Positions 1-6,874 of a DNA stretch of 18,225 nt are shown here, in pieces. Position numbers and translations under genes: made by a program. Source of the DNA: CAZNVB01 sp964651495 (GTDB lineage: Bacteria; Acidobacteriota; Aminicenantia; Aminicenantales; UBA8522); NCBI GenBank assembly GCA_964651495.1, contig CAZYWP010000058.1:1-18225 (forward strand), read 5' to 3'. How positions within the stretch are numbered: position 1 is the first letter of the stretch; each line of letters opens with the position of its first letter. Under the pieces are notes generated by a model that was not told the origin of the DNA, searched no databases, and saw only the letters and a program-made list of their open reading frames with translations.

Positions 1-56
1 TTCGGGCGGGATAAACAATTCGATATGACTATTTCCTACCAGATGTTTAGTGACGC

Positions 57-85
57 ATTATAGCTCAAACTTCCCTTTTTGGCAA
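57..85 (-). promoter_or_regulatory. Strong sigma70-type promoter firing leftward out of the window
   Basis: Read on the minus strand there is a -35 box TTGCCA (85 to 80), a 17-bp spacer and a perfect -10 box TATAAT (62 to 57), which predicts a start of transcription near position 50. It points away from the methyltransferase operon end and into sequence beyond the left edge, so the gene it serves cannot be seen. The DNA from here to 154 holds a GC-rich imperfect dyad with no T-run and no gene that I recognise. Confidence 0.6.
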
Positions 86-154
86 GAGAATTTTCGGCGA
101 GCGCGATCGGCGCCGCCCGCAAGTGCGCGCGGAAAATCGCCTAGCCCGGCCTGT

Positions 155-949
155 TCATTTTCGCCCGACACAGGCGATGAGGTATCCGTGCCGCCTCAGG
201 AACGGGAATTTATGGTATAAAAATGCGAATGGCCGGATGAGAGGCCGCATCAGGAAACTGGCTTCGGGCCATTTGACATACATATATAGGTCGAGCATCC
301 TCAGCCAGCCGGGAATGAACAGAATGCCGCTTCGGGCGATAACCCTGAAGCCAGCTTCTTGCATCAGCTTCTCCAATGCCCTCAGGCTGAACGATTTTTC
401 CATTCCATAATAATAAAGGTCGAGCCGGTTGAGGATGGAAACGAGAAGAGGCCTCAGAAAGGGGTCCCGCTTGTTCGGCACTCCGATGATGGCCAGGCCC
501 CCTTTTTTGAGCACCCGGTAGCATTCCCCGATCGCCTGCCTGTACTCCGGAAAATGCTCGACCGTTCCCATGCTGTAGAGGTAATCGAAGGTGCCGTCGG
601 CGACGGCCAGCATCCGCAGGTCGGAGACGACGAAACCGGCCTTGGCCGGCCCTTTTTTCCTTCCGACAAAGAGCACCCGCGCTTCGGCGGCGATCGCCGG
701 AGAGATGTCGATGCCGTAAACGTCGGCTCCCTGTTCGGCGGCCCAAAAGAGGATCTGGCTGTTCTTGGCCTCATCCCAGAGGTCCGTTTTGAGGATCCTT
801 TTGTGTTTCAACCCGGGAAAATATCTGCCGACGAGCAGCCGCTCGCATTCGAAATAGTAGCGGGTCGAGGGGGCGTCGATGAACGGAGGGATCGACTGAC
901 CTATCCGGTCCCAGAAGGATTGAAGACGAGAGGTCGAGGATTTAGCCAT
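155..949 (-). CDS. Class I SAM-dependent methyltransferase (Methyltransf_11 type)
   Basis: A 264-residue protein with the layout of a UbiE-like class I methyltransferase, which transfers a methyl group from S-adenosylmethionine to an unidentified small molecule. Visible marks are the acidic end of strand 2 (VYGIDIS), the motif SMGTVEHFPE that follows the SAM-binding core, and the strand-4/5 segment RVLKKGGLAIIGVPN. The usual glycine-rich motif I (GxGxG) is not obvious; ILKTDLWDEA stands in its place, so the cofactor pocket is somewhat divergent. The frame stays open further upstream, but that part lies inside the aldehyde dehydrogenase gene and reads as low-complexity shadow. The ATG at 949 overlaps the dehydrogenase stop by 8 bp (ATGGCTAA), a typical translational-coupling junction. 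It is the last gene of the leftward operon. The C-terminal part is hydrophobic and basic, which could mean a lipid or membrane-associated substrate. Family is clear, substrate unknown. Confidence 0.85.
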   Translation of the reverse strand: MAKSSTSRLQSFWDRIGQSIPPFIDAPSTRYYFECERLLVGRYFPGLKHKRILKTDLWDEAKNSQILFWAAEQGADVYGIDISPAIAAEARVLFVGRKKGPAKAGFVVSDLRMLAVADGTFDYLYSMGTVEHFPEYRQAIGECYRVLKKGGLAIIGVPNKRDPFLRPLLVSILNRLDLYYYGMEKSFSLRALEKLMQEAGFRVIARSGILFIPGWLRMLDLYMYVKWPEASFLMRPLIRPFAFLYHKFPFLRRHGYLIACVGRK

Positions 950-2405
950 AAAGCGTTTGCAGCCGGGTGTAGAATTCGCGGTCCTGGAGGCCGTGCTCGA
1001 ACGGCCCCAGCCCCGAAGCCTTCCAGCCGCCGAAGGGAGCGTCGGGCCTGACCCCGAGCGTCGTCTGGTTGAGCTTGAGCACCCCGCACTGGGCTTTTTC
1101 CAGGAACAGCCGCCGGCAAGCCGGGTCCTCGGAATAGAGACTGGCGACCAGTCCCTGGGGGACTCCGTTGAGGATTTCAATAGCCTGATCGATATCCTCG
1201 GCAGTCTGAAGGACCGTGACGGGGCCGAAGCTTTCTTCCCGCACTACGGGCAGGTCGGGAGCTGCGGACATGACCACGGTCGGCTCGAACCAGCATCCCT
1301 CTTTCCATTGGGCCGGGGTTGAGCCTCCACAGAGGATTTTCGCGCCGCCGGCCAGGCTGTTTTCGATGAGGTCCCGCATCTCGCGCTGCTTTTCCCGGGA
1401 AATCAGCGGGCCGACCTGCGTTGCCGGGTCAGAAGGCAAGCCCAGGCGGAGCGATTGAACCGCCGCGGCCAGGGCCTCCTGGAAACGGGATCGCGCATCC
1501 TTGTGGACGATGAACCGGCGGGGAGCGGTGCATCTCTGGCCGGAAAAGCTGAAAGCGGACGCGGCCAGTTCGCGCGCCGCTTTCTCCAGGTCGCAATCCG
1601 GCATGACCAGCGCGGCATTGTTCCCACCCAGTTCAAGTTGCACGGGTTTCGGCCGGCGCGCGGCCAGCCCGGCCACAATGAGGCCCGCCTTCCTGGACCC
1701 GGTGAAGGAGACAGCTTGGACCTCCGGGTTTGAGATCATGTGTTTGGCCGCTTCTTTTTCACCGAAAATCATATTGACCAGCCCGCTCGGACAGCCGACC
1801 GTATGAAGCGTCTCGAGAATCAGGGTTGCCGTGCGCGGCGCCTGGACGGCCGGTTTCCAGACCGCGGCGTTGCCGTAGCCGAGCGCCGGAGCCATTTTTC
1901 CGACCGGGATGGCCAGAGGATTATTCCAGGGCGTGATCAGCCCGATGACTCCAACCGGCCTGCGGAGAAGGGCGAAGGCAGGCTCGCCGGCAGGACTCAA
2001 CCCCGGATCCTCCTCCAGCACCCGGGCGGTCTCCAGCAACAGCCGGAGGGCAAACTCCACCTCTTCTTCTCCCAGCGTCACGGGCTTCCCGATTTCGAGG
2101 GCCATGGCCCCGGCCAATTCGGCCTTCAGGTCCAGAAGGCGTGAGGCCCAGTCCAGGAGCAGCTTCTTTTTTGTCCTTCCGGAGGTCTTCGCCCAATCCT
2201 CCTGAGCCGGTATCGCCGCCTTCACGGCCGCCGCCGCATCGGCCGGAGAAGCGAGCGGCACGCGGCCGATTTTATCCCGCCAGCGGGATGGATTCCGCAG
2301 CTCTCGAACCGGCCGGCCTCGGGCCGGCCGCCACCTTCCCTGAATAAAGGCAACGGGGAAAAGAGGCCCAGCCGAGGATTTTCCGGCGCGGCTATCGTTT
2401 TTCAT
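942..2405 (-). CDS. NAD(P)-dependent aldehyde dehydrogenase family protein
   Basis: A complete ALDH-superfamily enzyme of 487 residues, the usual size. The ordered signatures are visible: PWNNP with the oxyanion-hole Asn (about residue 161), VSFTGS at the nucleotide site, LELGGNN with the general-base Glu (about 258), FSGQRC with the nucleophilic Cys (about 292) and EESFGP. It should interconvert an aldehyde and a carboxylate using NAD(P)+ in the cytoplasm; the substrate cannot be read from sequence. Two in-frame ATGs lie 6 bp apart (2411 and 2405). GAGGA sits directly against the first but 5 nt from the second, so 2405 is preferred. The start overlaps the upstream dehydrogenase gene by 14 bp and the stop overlaps the methyltransferase start, placing it third in a coupled operon. 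Its neighbours suggest it handles an aldehyde made from, or leading to, the acid activated by the first gene. Confidence 0.92.
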   Translation of the reverse strand: MKNDSRAGKSSAGPLFPVAFIQGRWRPARGRPVRELRNPSRWRDKIGRVPLASPADAAAAVKAAIPAQEDWAKTSGRTKKKLLLDWASRLLDLKAELAGAMALEIGKPVTLGEEEVEFALRLLLETARVLEEDPGLSPAGEPAFALLRRPVGVIGLITPWNNPLAIPVGKMAPALGYGNAAVWKPAVQAPRTATLILETLHTVGCPSGLVNMIFGEKEAAKHMISNPEVQAVSFTGSRKAGLIVAGLAARRPKPVQLELGGNNAALVMPDCDLEKAARELAASAFSFSGQRCTAPRRFIVHKDARSRFQEALAAAVQSLRLGLPSDPATQVGPLISREKQREMRDLIENSLAGGAKILCGGSTPAQWKEGCWFEPTVVMSAAPDLPVVREESFGPVTVLQTAEDIDQAIEILNGVPQGLVASLYSEDPACRRLFLEKAQCGVLKLNQTTLGVRPDAPFGGWKASGLGPFEHGLQDREFYTRLQTLYG

Positions 2406-3567
2406 GCTCATCCTCAGCGTGGATCTCTTCGCAGGATTGAATAATCCGCCGGCCGAGCTCCCTGGTGCCGACAGTTCGGGTTCCCGGTCCCGCTATGTCT
2501 GCCGTCCTCCATCCGGCGAGGAGCGTTTTCTCAATGGCGGCAAGAATGTGAGTCGTGAGGTCCGTCAGGCCGAAGCTCACCTGGAACATCATCGCCAGGG
2601 AGAGGATCTGCCCGACCGGGTTGGCCAGGTCGCGGCCTTTGAGGTCGTCGGCGCCGCCGTGGCCGGTCTGATAGACCGCCTTTCCAGCGGTCCCGAAATT
2701 CCCGGAGAAACACAACCCCCGCGAGCCCAGCAGGACGCCGGCGCAGTCGGCCAGGATATCGCCGAAAAGGTTTGAGGTCACGACCACGTCGAATTTTCCG
2801 GCGGACTGGATGAGCTGGAAAACGGCGTTGTCCACCTGGAGAACTTCCAGGCTTACGCCCGATCCCTGAACCAGTCTTTCGGCTGTCTCGAGCCAGAGCC
2901 GGCTGATAGACGGGATGCCCTCGGTTTTCAAGGCCATTGTCAGATGACCTCTCCTCCGGCGGGCCAGCTCCAGCGCGACCCGGACGATTCTTTCCACCTC
3001 CCCTTCCCTGTATTCGAATTGATGGGCGGCGACAAGTCCGCTTTCGGCCTTCCTGTCTTCCCAGCGGCCAAAATAGACTCCTGCCGTATTTTCCCTGACG
3101 ATCAGGACATCTACGCCCTTTCTCTTTTCCGGCTTGACCGCGCCCACCTCGAGGAGGGAGACCAGAGGACGGACGGGCGCGATTTTACAGAAAAGGTCAA
3201 AACGAGCCCGAAGCTCGTAGACGAAACGTCCGCCTGCCGGTCCGCACAACACGCTGCCCCCCTGGTCGAAGACGGAGCGGCAGAATTCAATCACCTCGGG
3301 AGTCAGGACGGTGCCGGTTTGCCGGTAGGCTTCGGTGCCGATCTTCCCGCCGATTCGGATGCTCAAGAGGACGCCCATTCTGTGGGCGATGGCTTCGAGC
3401 ACTTGAAGGGCGGCGGCGATGATCTCGGGGCCGATTCCCTCACCGGCAAGGACGCCGACCAGATACTGCTTTCTCGGTGGCGGCGCGGGCTTCCACCCCG
3501 GGATGATCTGTTCTAAATTCAGGTTCCAGGTTGTGTCCGCCATTTTATCCTGTTCACGAGAGAGCAT
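2392..3567 (-). CDS. Isocitrate/isopropylmalate dehydrogenase family enzyme (beta-decarboxylating type)
   Basis: A 391-residue member of the LeuB/Icd family, which oxidises a 2-hydroxy acid and often decarboxylates it, using NAD(P)+ and a divalent metal. Seen here: the N-terminal GEGIGPE loop, a substrate-arginine region ELRARFDLF ending in APVRP, VRENTAGVYFG with the catalytic Tyr, a Lys in ALKTEG, the metal aspartates in QVDNA and FGDILAD, and the nucleotide loop HGGADDLKGRDLANP. Catalytic residues look intact. The substrate-recognition segment matches neither canonical LeuB (LRxxLDxFANLRP) nor Icd, so neither leucine synthesis nor the TCA cycle should be assumed. There is an N-terminal extension of about 35 residues. 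The ATG at 3567 has GGGAG upstream and overlaps the ligase gene by 14 bp; an ATG at 3543 is the alternative. Second gene of the leftward operon. Confidence 0.85.
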   Translation of the reverse strand: MLSREQDKMADTTWNLNLEQIIPGWKPAPPPRKQYLVGVLAGEGIGPEIIAAALQVLEAIAHRMGVLLSIRIGGKIGTEAYRQTGTVLTPEVIEFCRSVFDQGGSVLCGPAGGRFVYELRARFDLFCKIAPVRPLVSLLEVGAVKPEKRKGVDVLIVRENTAGVYFGRWEDRKAESGLVAAHQFEYREGEVERIVRVALELARRRRGHLTMALKTEGIPSISRLWLETAERLVQGSGVSLEVLQVDNAVFQLIQSAGKFDVVVTSNLFGDILADCAGVLLGSRGLCFSGNFGTAGKAVYQTGHGGADDLKGRDLANPVGQILSLAMMFQVSFGLTDLTTHILAAIEKTLLAGWRTADIAGPGTRTVGTRELGRRIIQSCEEIHAEDEHEKR

Positions 3568-5191
3568 TCGTCTCCCTCGATCCCAAGTCGTTTCGGGGGA
3601 TAGAATTCCGGTAGGCGATGGTCAGCAGAGGCAGGATCTTTCCCGAGGCGGTCGGAACCGGTGCCCGGCGTTCGACCCGGATGAGGCGGGCATCCCGCCA
3701 CAGGAGTCCCATCAGTCTATCCACGCCGTTACTGGGGCCGAGCGCCTCGAGCAGCGCAGCCGCCGCGGCTCGCGAGTCGACCGGCCCGACGTGCGGATGA
3801 ATGAGCAGCCGGAGACGCGGCCGGCCCAGGTCGTCCTCCTCCTCCAGGAGCTGATATTGAGTCGGACTTCCTCCGAAACGTTCCGGCAGGATCTCGTCCA
3901 CAACCCGGGAGACATCACTTCTCAGAAACATCATCCCCTCGCTCGTCAGCTTCTCGGAGCTAGTAATGGAGTGGATTCGCGTCCTCCAGCCGAGCCTGTC
4001 CAGAGGGCATTCGCAATTCCCTTCGGCCACGGTCGCCCTGTCTCCGAGGGACACGTTGAGGAGGAGAAAGGGCGCATCCGGGTCCAGCGTGGTGACGAAG
4101 AGGCCGCCCGTTTTTTCTTCTCCGTAGAGACTGGTTTTTCCCTGGATCAAAGCCAGGCGGTCGGCGAGCACATGGACCTCGTCGGGATAGCTGGGGCAGA
4201 GGCAACCGTATCCGATGGTCCCCGATTCCGCCGTTCCGTACCGGGTCAGAACCCGGGCACCGCACTTCTGAATGGAGTCCAGCCGGAGTCTCGTCACCGG
4301 CTCTCCGGTGACGGTGAGCCGGGCTCCCGAGAGAGAAATGCCGGCCTGCTGCGCCGCCAGCGACAGTCGGATGCCGGAGCTGGTGTAGGTAAAAAGATGA
4401 GGAGTCTCCCCCCGGCTGATGCGTTCTCTCATCCACTCGATGATCGGCCGCGGGTTGTCCAATGGAACATGGGTGAGTTTGGGGAGCGGAAACCCCGCCG
4501 GGAGGCTGGCCCAGCGAATCGCTCGGGTGCTCCAGCGGTAGCGGGGATGGAGCCTGGACGAACCCGGGTGAACCTGGGAGAACCAGCGGACCGGCCTTTT
4601 TCCAAACGCGGCCTGCTCCAGCAGATAGACCAGGGCGGAGCTCCCCGGGACCGCCCAGAGCCCGTGCGCCCAGCTCAACCCCCGGCGGGCCCTGAGATTG
4701 AGAAAAGCGTCGACCGAACGGTTTCGAATGTAGCTGAGGTTGATGGGGACCGGAGTGCGCGGTCCGCCACTCCCGCTTGTCTCAACGGTGAAACGCCGAG
4801 TGCGGGTGTTGTTTCGGAGCATGTCTGGCTGGACCGTCATTTGAAAAGAGCCCCGGACAACCGGAGTCCTGCCCTTGAATTCTTCGACTGAAAGATAAAC
4901 GCCGTTTTTATACAGGGCGGTCAAGGCTCCCTCGACCCCTTCCTGGTCGACGAGCCGCTTGAGATCTCCGGCCTCGCAGCAGGCGGCCCGCAAGAGCCTT
5001 CGGTATGGGTGGATGGGGTGGCCGGCAAATATCCCTGCCATCCGGTCGAGAAACACTGCCGCTCTAGAGTCTAAACGGCGGCGGAGGATGGAGAGCGCCT
5101 GTTCGGCCGGGAACGGCCTTCGGAGAAAAAACGGAAGTCCGACCATAAATCCCAGGCTTTCCCAAATCTCACCGGCATTCGGCGGCAACAT
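3554..5191 (-). CDS. PaaK/LuxE-like adenylate-forming enzyme (acyl-CoA or acyl-protein ligase)
   Basis: A 545-residue ANL-superfamily protein that should activate a carboxylic acid as acyl-AMP and pass it to CoA, a carrier protein or another acceptor. The P-loop-like motif TSGSGG (residues 138-143), the A5-type motif YGTAESG (318-324), the hinge segment DRLGWRTRI and the C-terminal lysine motif TASGKI (around 520) are in order. Two CxC pairs (GCLCP near 330 and NCECP near 400) resemble the cysteine cluster of phenylacetate-CoA ligases and might bind zinc. The N-terminal 130 residues (HPYRRLLRAA, GVYLSVEEFKG) are a separate region that I associate with LuxE/PaaK-like ligases rather than with acetyl-CoA synthetases. 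It is the first gene of the four-gene operon; the ATG at 5191 has only a weak AGAAG upstream. The next in-frame ATG, at 5146, would lose only 15 residues. The acid substrate is unknown. Confidence 0.82.
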   Translation of the reverse strand: MLPPNAGEIWESLGFMVGLPFFLRRPFPAEQALSILRRRLDSRAAVFLDRMAGIFAGHPIHPYRRLLRAACCEAGDLKRLVDQEGVEGALTALYKNGVYLSVEEFKGRTPVVRGSFQMTVQPDMLRNNTRTRRFTVETSGSGGPRTPVPINLSYIRNRSVDAFLNLRARRGLSWAHGLWAVPGSSALVYLLEQAAFGKRPVRWFSQVHPGSSRLHPRYRWSTRAIRWASLPAGFPLPKLTHVPLDNPRPIIEWMRERISRGETPHLFTYTSSGIRLSLAAQQAGISLSGARLTVTGEPVTRLRLDSIQKCGARVLTRYGTAESGTIGYGCLCPSYPDEVHVLADRLALIQGKTSLYGEEKTGGLFVTTLDPDAPFLLLNVSLGDRATVAEGNCECPLDRLGWRTRIHSITSSEKLTSEGMMFLRSDVSRVVDEILPERFGGSPTQYQLLEEEDDLGRPRLRLLIHPHVGPVDSRAAAAALLEALGPSNGVDRLMGLLWRDARLIRVERRAPVPTASGKILPLLTIAYRNSIPRNDLGSRETNALS

Positions 5192-5218
5192 CGCTTCTTA
5201 TATCAATGGACATGCTGA

Positions 5219-5247
5219 TTCTTACCTAAGAGGGGAGAGGCTGTCAA
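5219..5247 (-). promoter_or_regulatory. Promoter of the leftward four-gene enzyme operon
   Basis: On the minus strand a perfect -35 TTGACA (5247 to 5242) is followed after 17 bp by a weaker -10 TAAGAA (5224 to 5219). Transcription would start near 5212, about 20 nt before the ligase ATG. Its -35 box is the mirror image of the ssrA -35 box at 5263-5268: TGTCAAA and TTTGACA form a 7-bp inverted repeat with a 13-nt gap. The two promoters could therefore compete or share a regulator. Confidence 0.5.
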
Positions 5248-5250
5248 ACT

Positions 5251-5286
5251 GACAAGGAAAATTTGACAATCCTGGATTTCCTTGTC
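5251..5286. promoter_or_regulatory. 10-bp perfect inverted repeat flanking the ssrA -35 box (candidate operator)
   Basis: GACAAGGAAA (5251-5260) and its exact reverse complement TTTCCTTGTC (5277-5286) are separated by 16 nt. The ssrA -35 box lies between the arms, and the right arm ends directly against the -10 box. Centre-to-centre spacing is 26 bp, about two and a half helical turns. Placement is ideal for a dimeric regulator that would block RNA polymerase. No regulator gene is visible in the window. Confidence 0.55.
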
Positions 5287-5292
5287 TATAAT
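5263..5292 (+). promoter_or_regulatory. Consensus sigma70 promoter of ssrA
   Basis: Perfect TTGACA (5263-5268), an 18-bp spacer and perfect TATAAT (5287-5292). The predicted transcription start is near 5299, giving a precursor with only a few extra bases before the mature tmRNA 5' end at 5307, where RNase P would cut. Confidence 0.85.
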
Positions 5293-5306
5293 AAGAACCT
5301 AAGGAT

Positions 5307-5654
5307 GGGGGCGAACGGATTCGACGGGGATAGTGAGGCAGAAGCTGCATGTCGAGATTCCATCCACCTCGTAAAACGGTGGACTCAAGTAAGTGCAGAA
5401 ACACTTCCTGTCGCTGCCTAAGAACTAGGCATGCCGTTCCCCGGGTTCTCTCCTGCGGTTCCCGGGGGGCGTCGACCAGCAGGATAGCGAGCCCGGTGCG
5501 CCCTGAGCCTGGTGAGTGAAATGCTCCTGGGGCTGGTTTGCCGGCGCTTTTCCTCTTCGAGCGCCGGCGGACGAGATCAAGGAAGAGGATATGCATGTAG
5601 AGGCTTCGTGCTGAATGTCTCCGGACGCGGGTTCGATTCCCGCCGCCTCCACCA
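5307..5654 (+). ncRNA. ssrA: Transfer-messenger RNA (tmRNA)
   Basis: This 348-nt RNA rescues ribosomes stalled on mRNAs lacking a stop codon and tags the nascent chain for proteolysis. The 5' end carries the hallmark GGATTCGACGGGG after GGGGGCG, and the 3' end has a tRNA-like T-arm (GCGGG TTCGATT CCCGC) followed by CGCCTCC-ACCA. The two ends pair into a 7-bp acceptor stem including a G-U pair, and CCA is encoded. The tag frame resumes at GCA (5395) and reads A-E-T-L-P-V-A-A, then TAA at 5419-5421, so the tag with the charged alanine is A-AETLPVAA. The stop lies in the loop of a short hairpin (TGCC/GGCA), as in known tmRNAs. It is one-piece, not circularly permuted. The gene has its own consensus promoter; no terminator is seen after it, so read-through into the amidase gene is likely. 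Confidence 0.96.
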
Positions 5655-5674
5655 TCCTTTACCATTGGCGGAAA

Positions 5675-6874
5675 TTGAAGGATATTAGCGAGAGAAGACC
5701 GCGGCGGCTGATCCTCTTTCCCATTCTTTTCTTTTCCCTCCTTGCCTTTGCCGCCGCCCAGCCCACCATCCGGGTCGCCGCCCGGGATTATGAGGGCTAC
5801 AGCCGCGTCATCATCACCTTTCCCTCCAACCTGGCTTTCAGCCTGGACAAAACTGAATCCTTCCTCCAGGTGCGCGTCCAGTCCGCCTCCGCCTTCCGCC
5901 TCCGCCGGGACCCCTTCGAGAGCCGTTTCATCAAGTCTTTCAGCTGGGTCAAGGGCAGCGATTTCTACACCCTCATCATCGAGATGCAGCACAGCCGCTT
6001 TCGCTACGAATCTTTCCGCGTGGAAAAAAGGCGCCAGCTGGTGATCGATTCTTACGAGACGGTCGCCGAACCCTCCGAGCCTTTGACCAGGCCGGCCGAA
6101 AAGACTCCGGCCGAGCCTCCCCGCAAAGAAGAGCCCCCTCCGGAGGAGGTGACCACGCCCCCGGCTGCCAGGCCGGGTTTGGCGGCGCCGAAGGGCGTCA
6201 AGACGATCGTGATCGACCCCGGGCACGGCGGCCTCGAGGTCGGAGCCAAGGGAAAATTCGGGTCGCTGGAAAAAGACGTCACTCTGGGCGTCAGCCTCAA
6301 GCTCAAAGCCCTGATCGAGAGGAACCTGGCCTTCCAGGTGGTGCTGACGCGCGACAAGGACCTGGACGTGTCCCTGGACAACAGGGCGGCCACCGCCAAC
6401 AACCACCAGGCCGAATTGTTCATCAGCATCCACGCCAACAGCTCCCTCCGCCGCAACGCCGGCGGGTCGGAGACCTATTTCCTCAGCCTCAACGCCACCG
6501 ACGAGGAAGCGCGCCGTCTGGCCTATCTTGAGAACAACACGACCCAGTTCGAGAAGCCCCTCGACAACGATTACAAGGACGATATCATGATGATCCTGTG
6601 GGACATGGCCCAGTCAGCCTACCTGAAGCAGAGCCAGAGGCTGGCCGAGATCATCCAGGACGAGCTGAACACGCTTCTCGGCACGGCGGACCGGGGGATC
6701 AAGCAGGCACCGTTCAAGGTTTTAACCGGAGTGGCCTCTCCGGCGGTGCTGGTCGAAGTCGCCTTCATCTCCAACCCGGATGAGGAGAAAAACCTGGTCA
6801 CCGAGGGTTTCCAGCAGAAGATCGCCCAGGCCATTTTCCAGGGCATCGGGCGTTACATCAAACTGACCTCATGA
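5675..6874 (+). CDS. N-acetylmuramoyl-L-alanine amidase, AMIN + Amidase_3 (AmiC-like)
   Basis: A periplasmic zinc hydrolase that cleaves the amide between MurNAc and the stem peptide, used in cell separation and wall remodelling. A signal peptide (basic RRPRR, then a hydrophobic stretch ending AFAAA|QP) is followed by an AMIN-type beta domain (about residues 32-125), a Pro/Glu-rich linker, and the Amidase_3 catalytic domain. Zinc and catalytic residues are visible in IDPGHGG, SLEKD, SIHANSS and VEVAFIS. The frame has no ATG between the tmRNA end and the AMIN domain; an ATG at 5615 lies inside the tmRNA. The TTG at 5675 is the best start because it sits just before the basic n-region; no clear Shine-Dalgarno is seen. 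It starts only 20 nt after the tmRNA CCA, and its stop overlaps the next start by ATGA. Family certain, start uncertain. Confidence 0.9.
   Translation: MKDISERRPRRLILFPILFFSLLAFAAAQPTIRVAARDYEGYSRVIITFPSNLAFSLDKTESFLQVRVQSASAFRLRRDPFESRFIKSFSWVKGSDFYTLIIEMQHSRFRYESFRVEKRRQLVIDSYETVAEPSEPLTRPAEKTPAEPPRKEEPPPEEVTTPPAARPGLAAPKGVKTIVIDPGHGGLEVGAKGKFGSLEKDVTLGVSLKLKALIERNLAFQVVLTRDKDLDVSLDNRAATANNHQAELFISIHANSSLRRNAGGSETYFLSLNATDEEARRLAYLENNTTQFEKPLDNDYKDDIMMILWDMAQSAYLKQSQRLAEIIQDELNTLLGTADRGIKQAPFKVLTGVASPAVLVEVAFISNPDEEKNLVTEGFQQKIAQAIFQGIGRYIKLTS

Noticed and set aside
1..63. Open frame from the left edge to TAG at 61-63, possibly the 3' end of a plus-strand gene
   Set aside because: Only 20 codons, no recognisable motif, and the stop overlaps the -10 box of a strong leftward promoter, so a gene ending here on the plus strand is less likely.
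2392..3567. Calling the dehydrogenase leuB or icd
   Set aside because: The family residues are present but the substrate-recognition segment matches neither enzyme, and no leucine or TCA genes are nearby.
3419..4891. A 490-codon plus-strand open frame opposite the ligase gene
   Set aside because: The opposite strand carries clear ANL-superfamily motifs across the same span; the plus-strand translation is low-complexity Arg/Pro/Gly.
5307..5654. tmRNA 3' end as the attachment site of an integrated island
   Set aside because: ssrA is a frequent integration target, but no integrase, direct repeat of the 3' end or change in base composition follows; the downstream genes are ordinary housekeeping genes.
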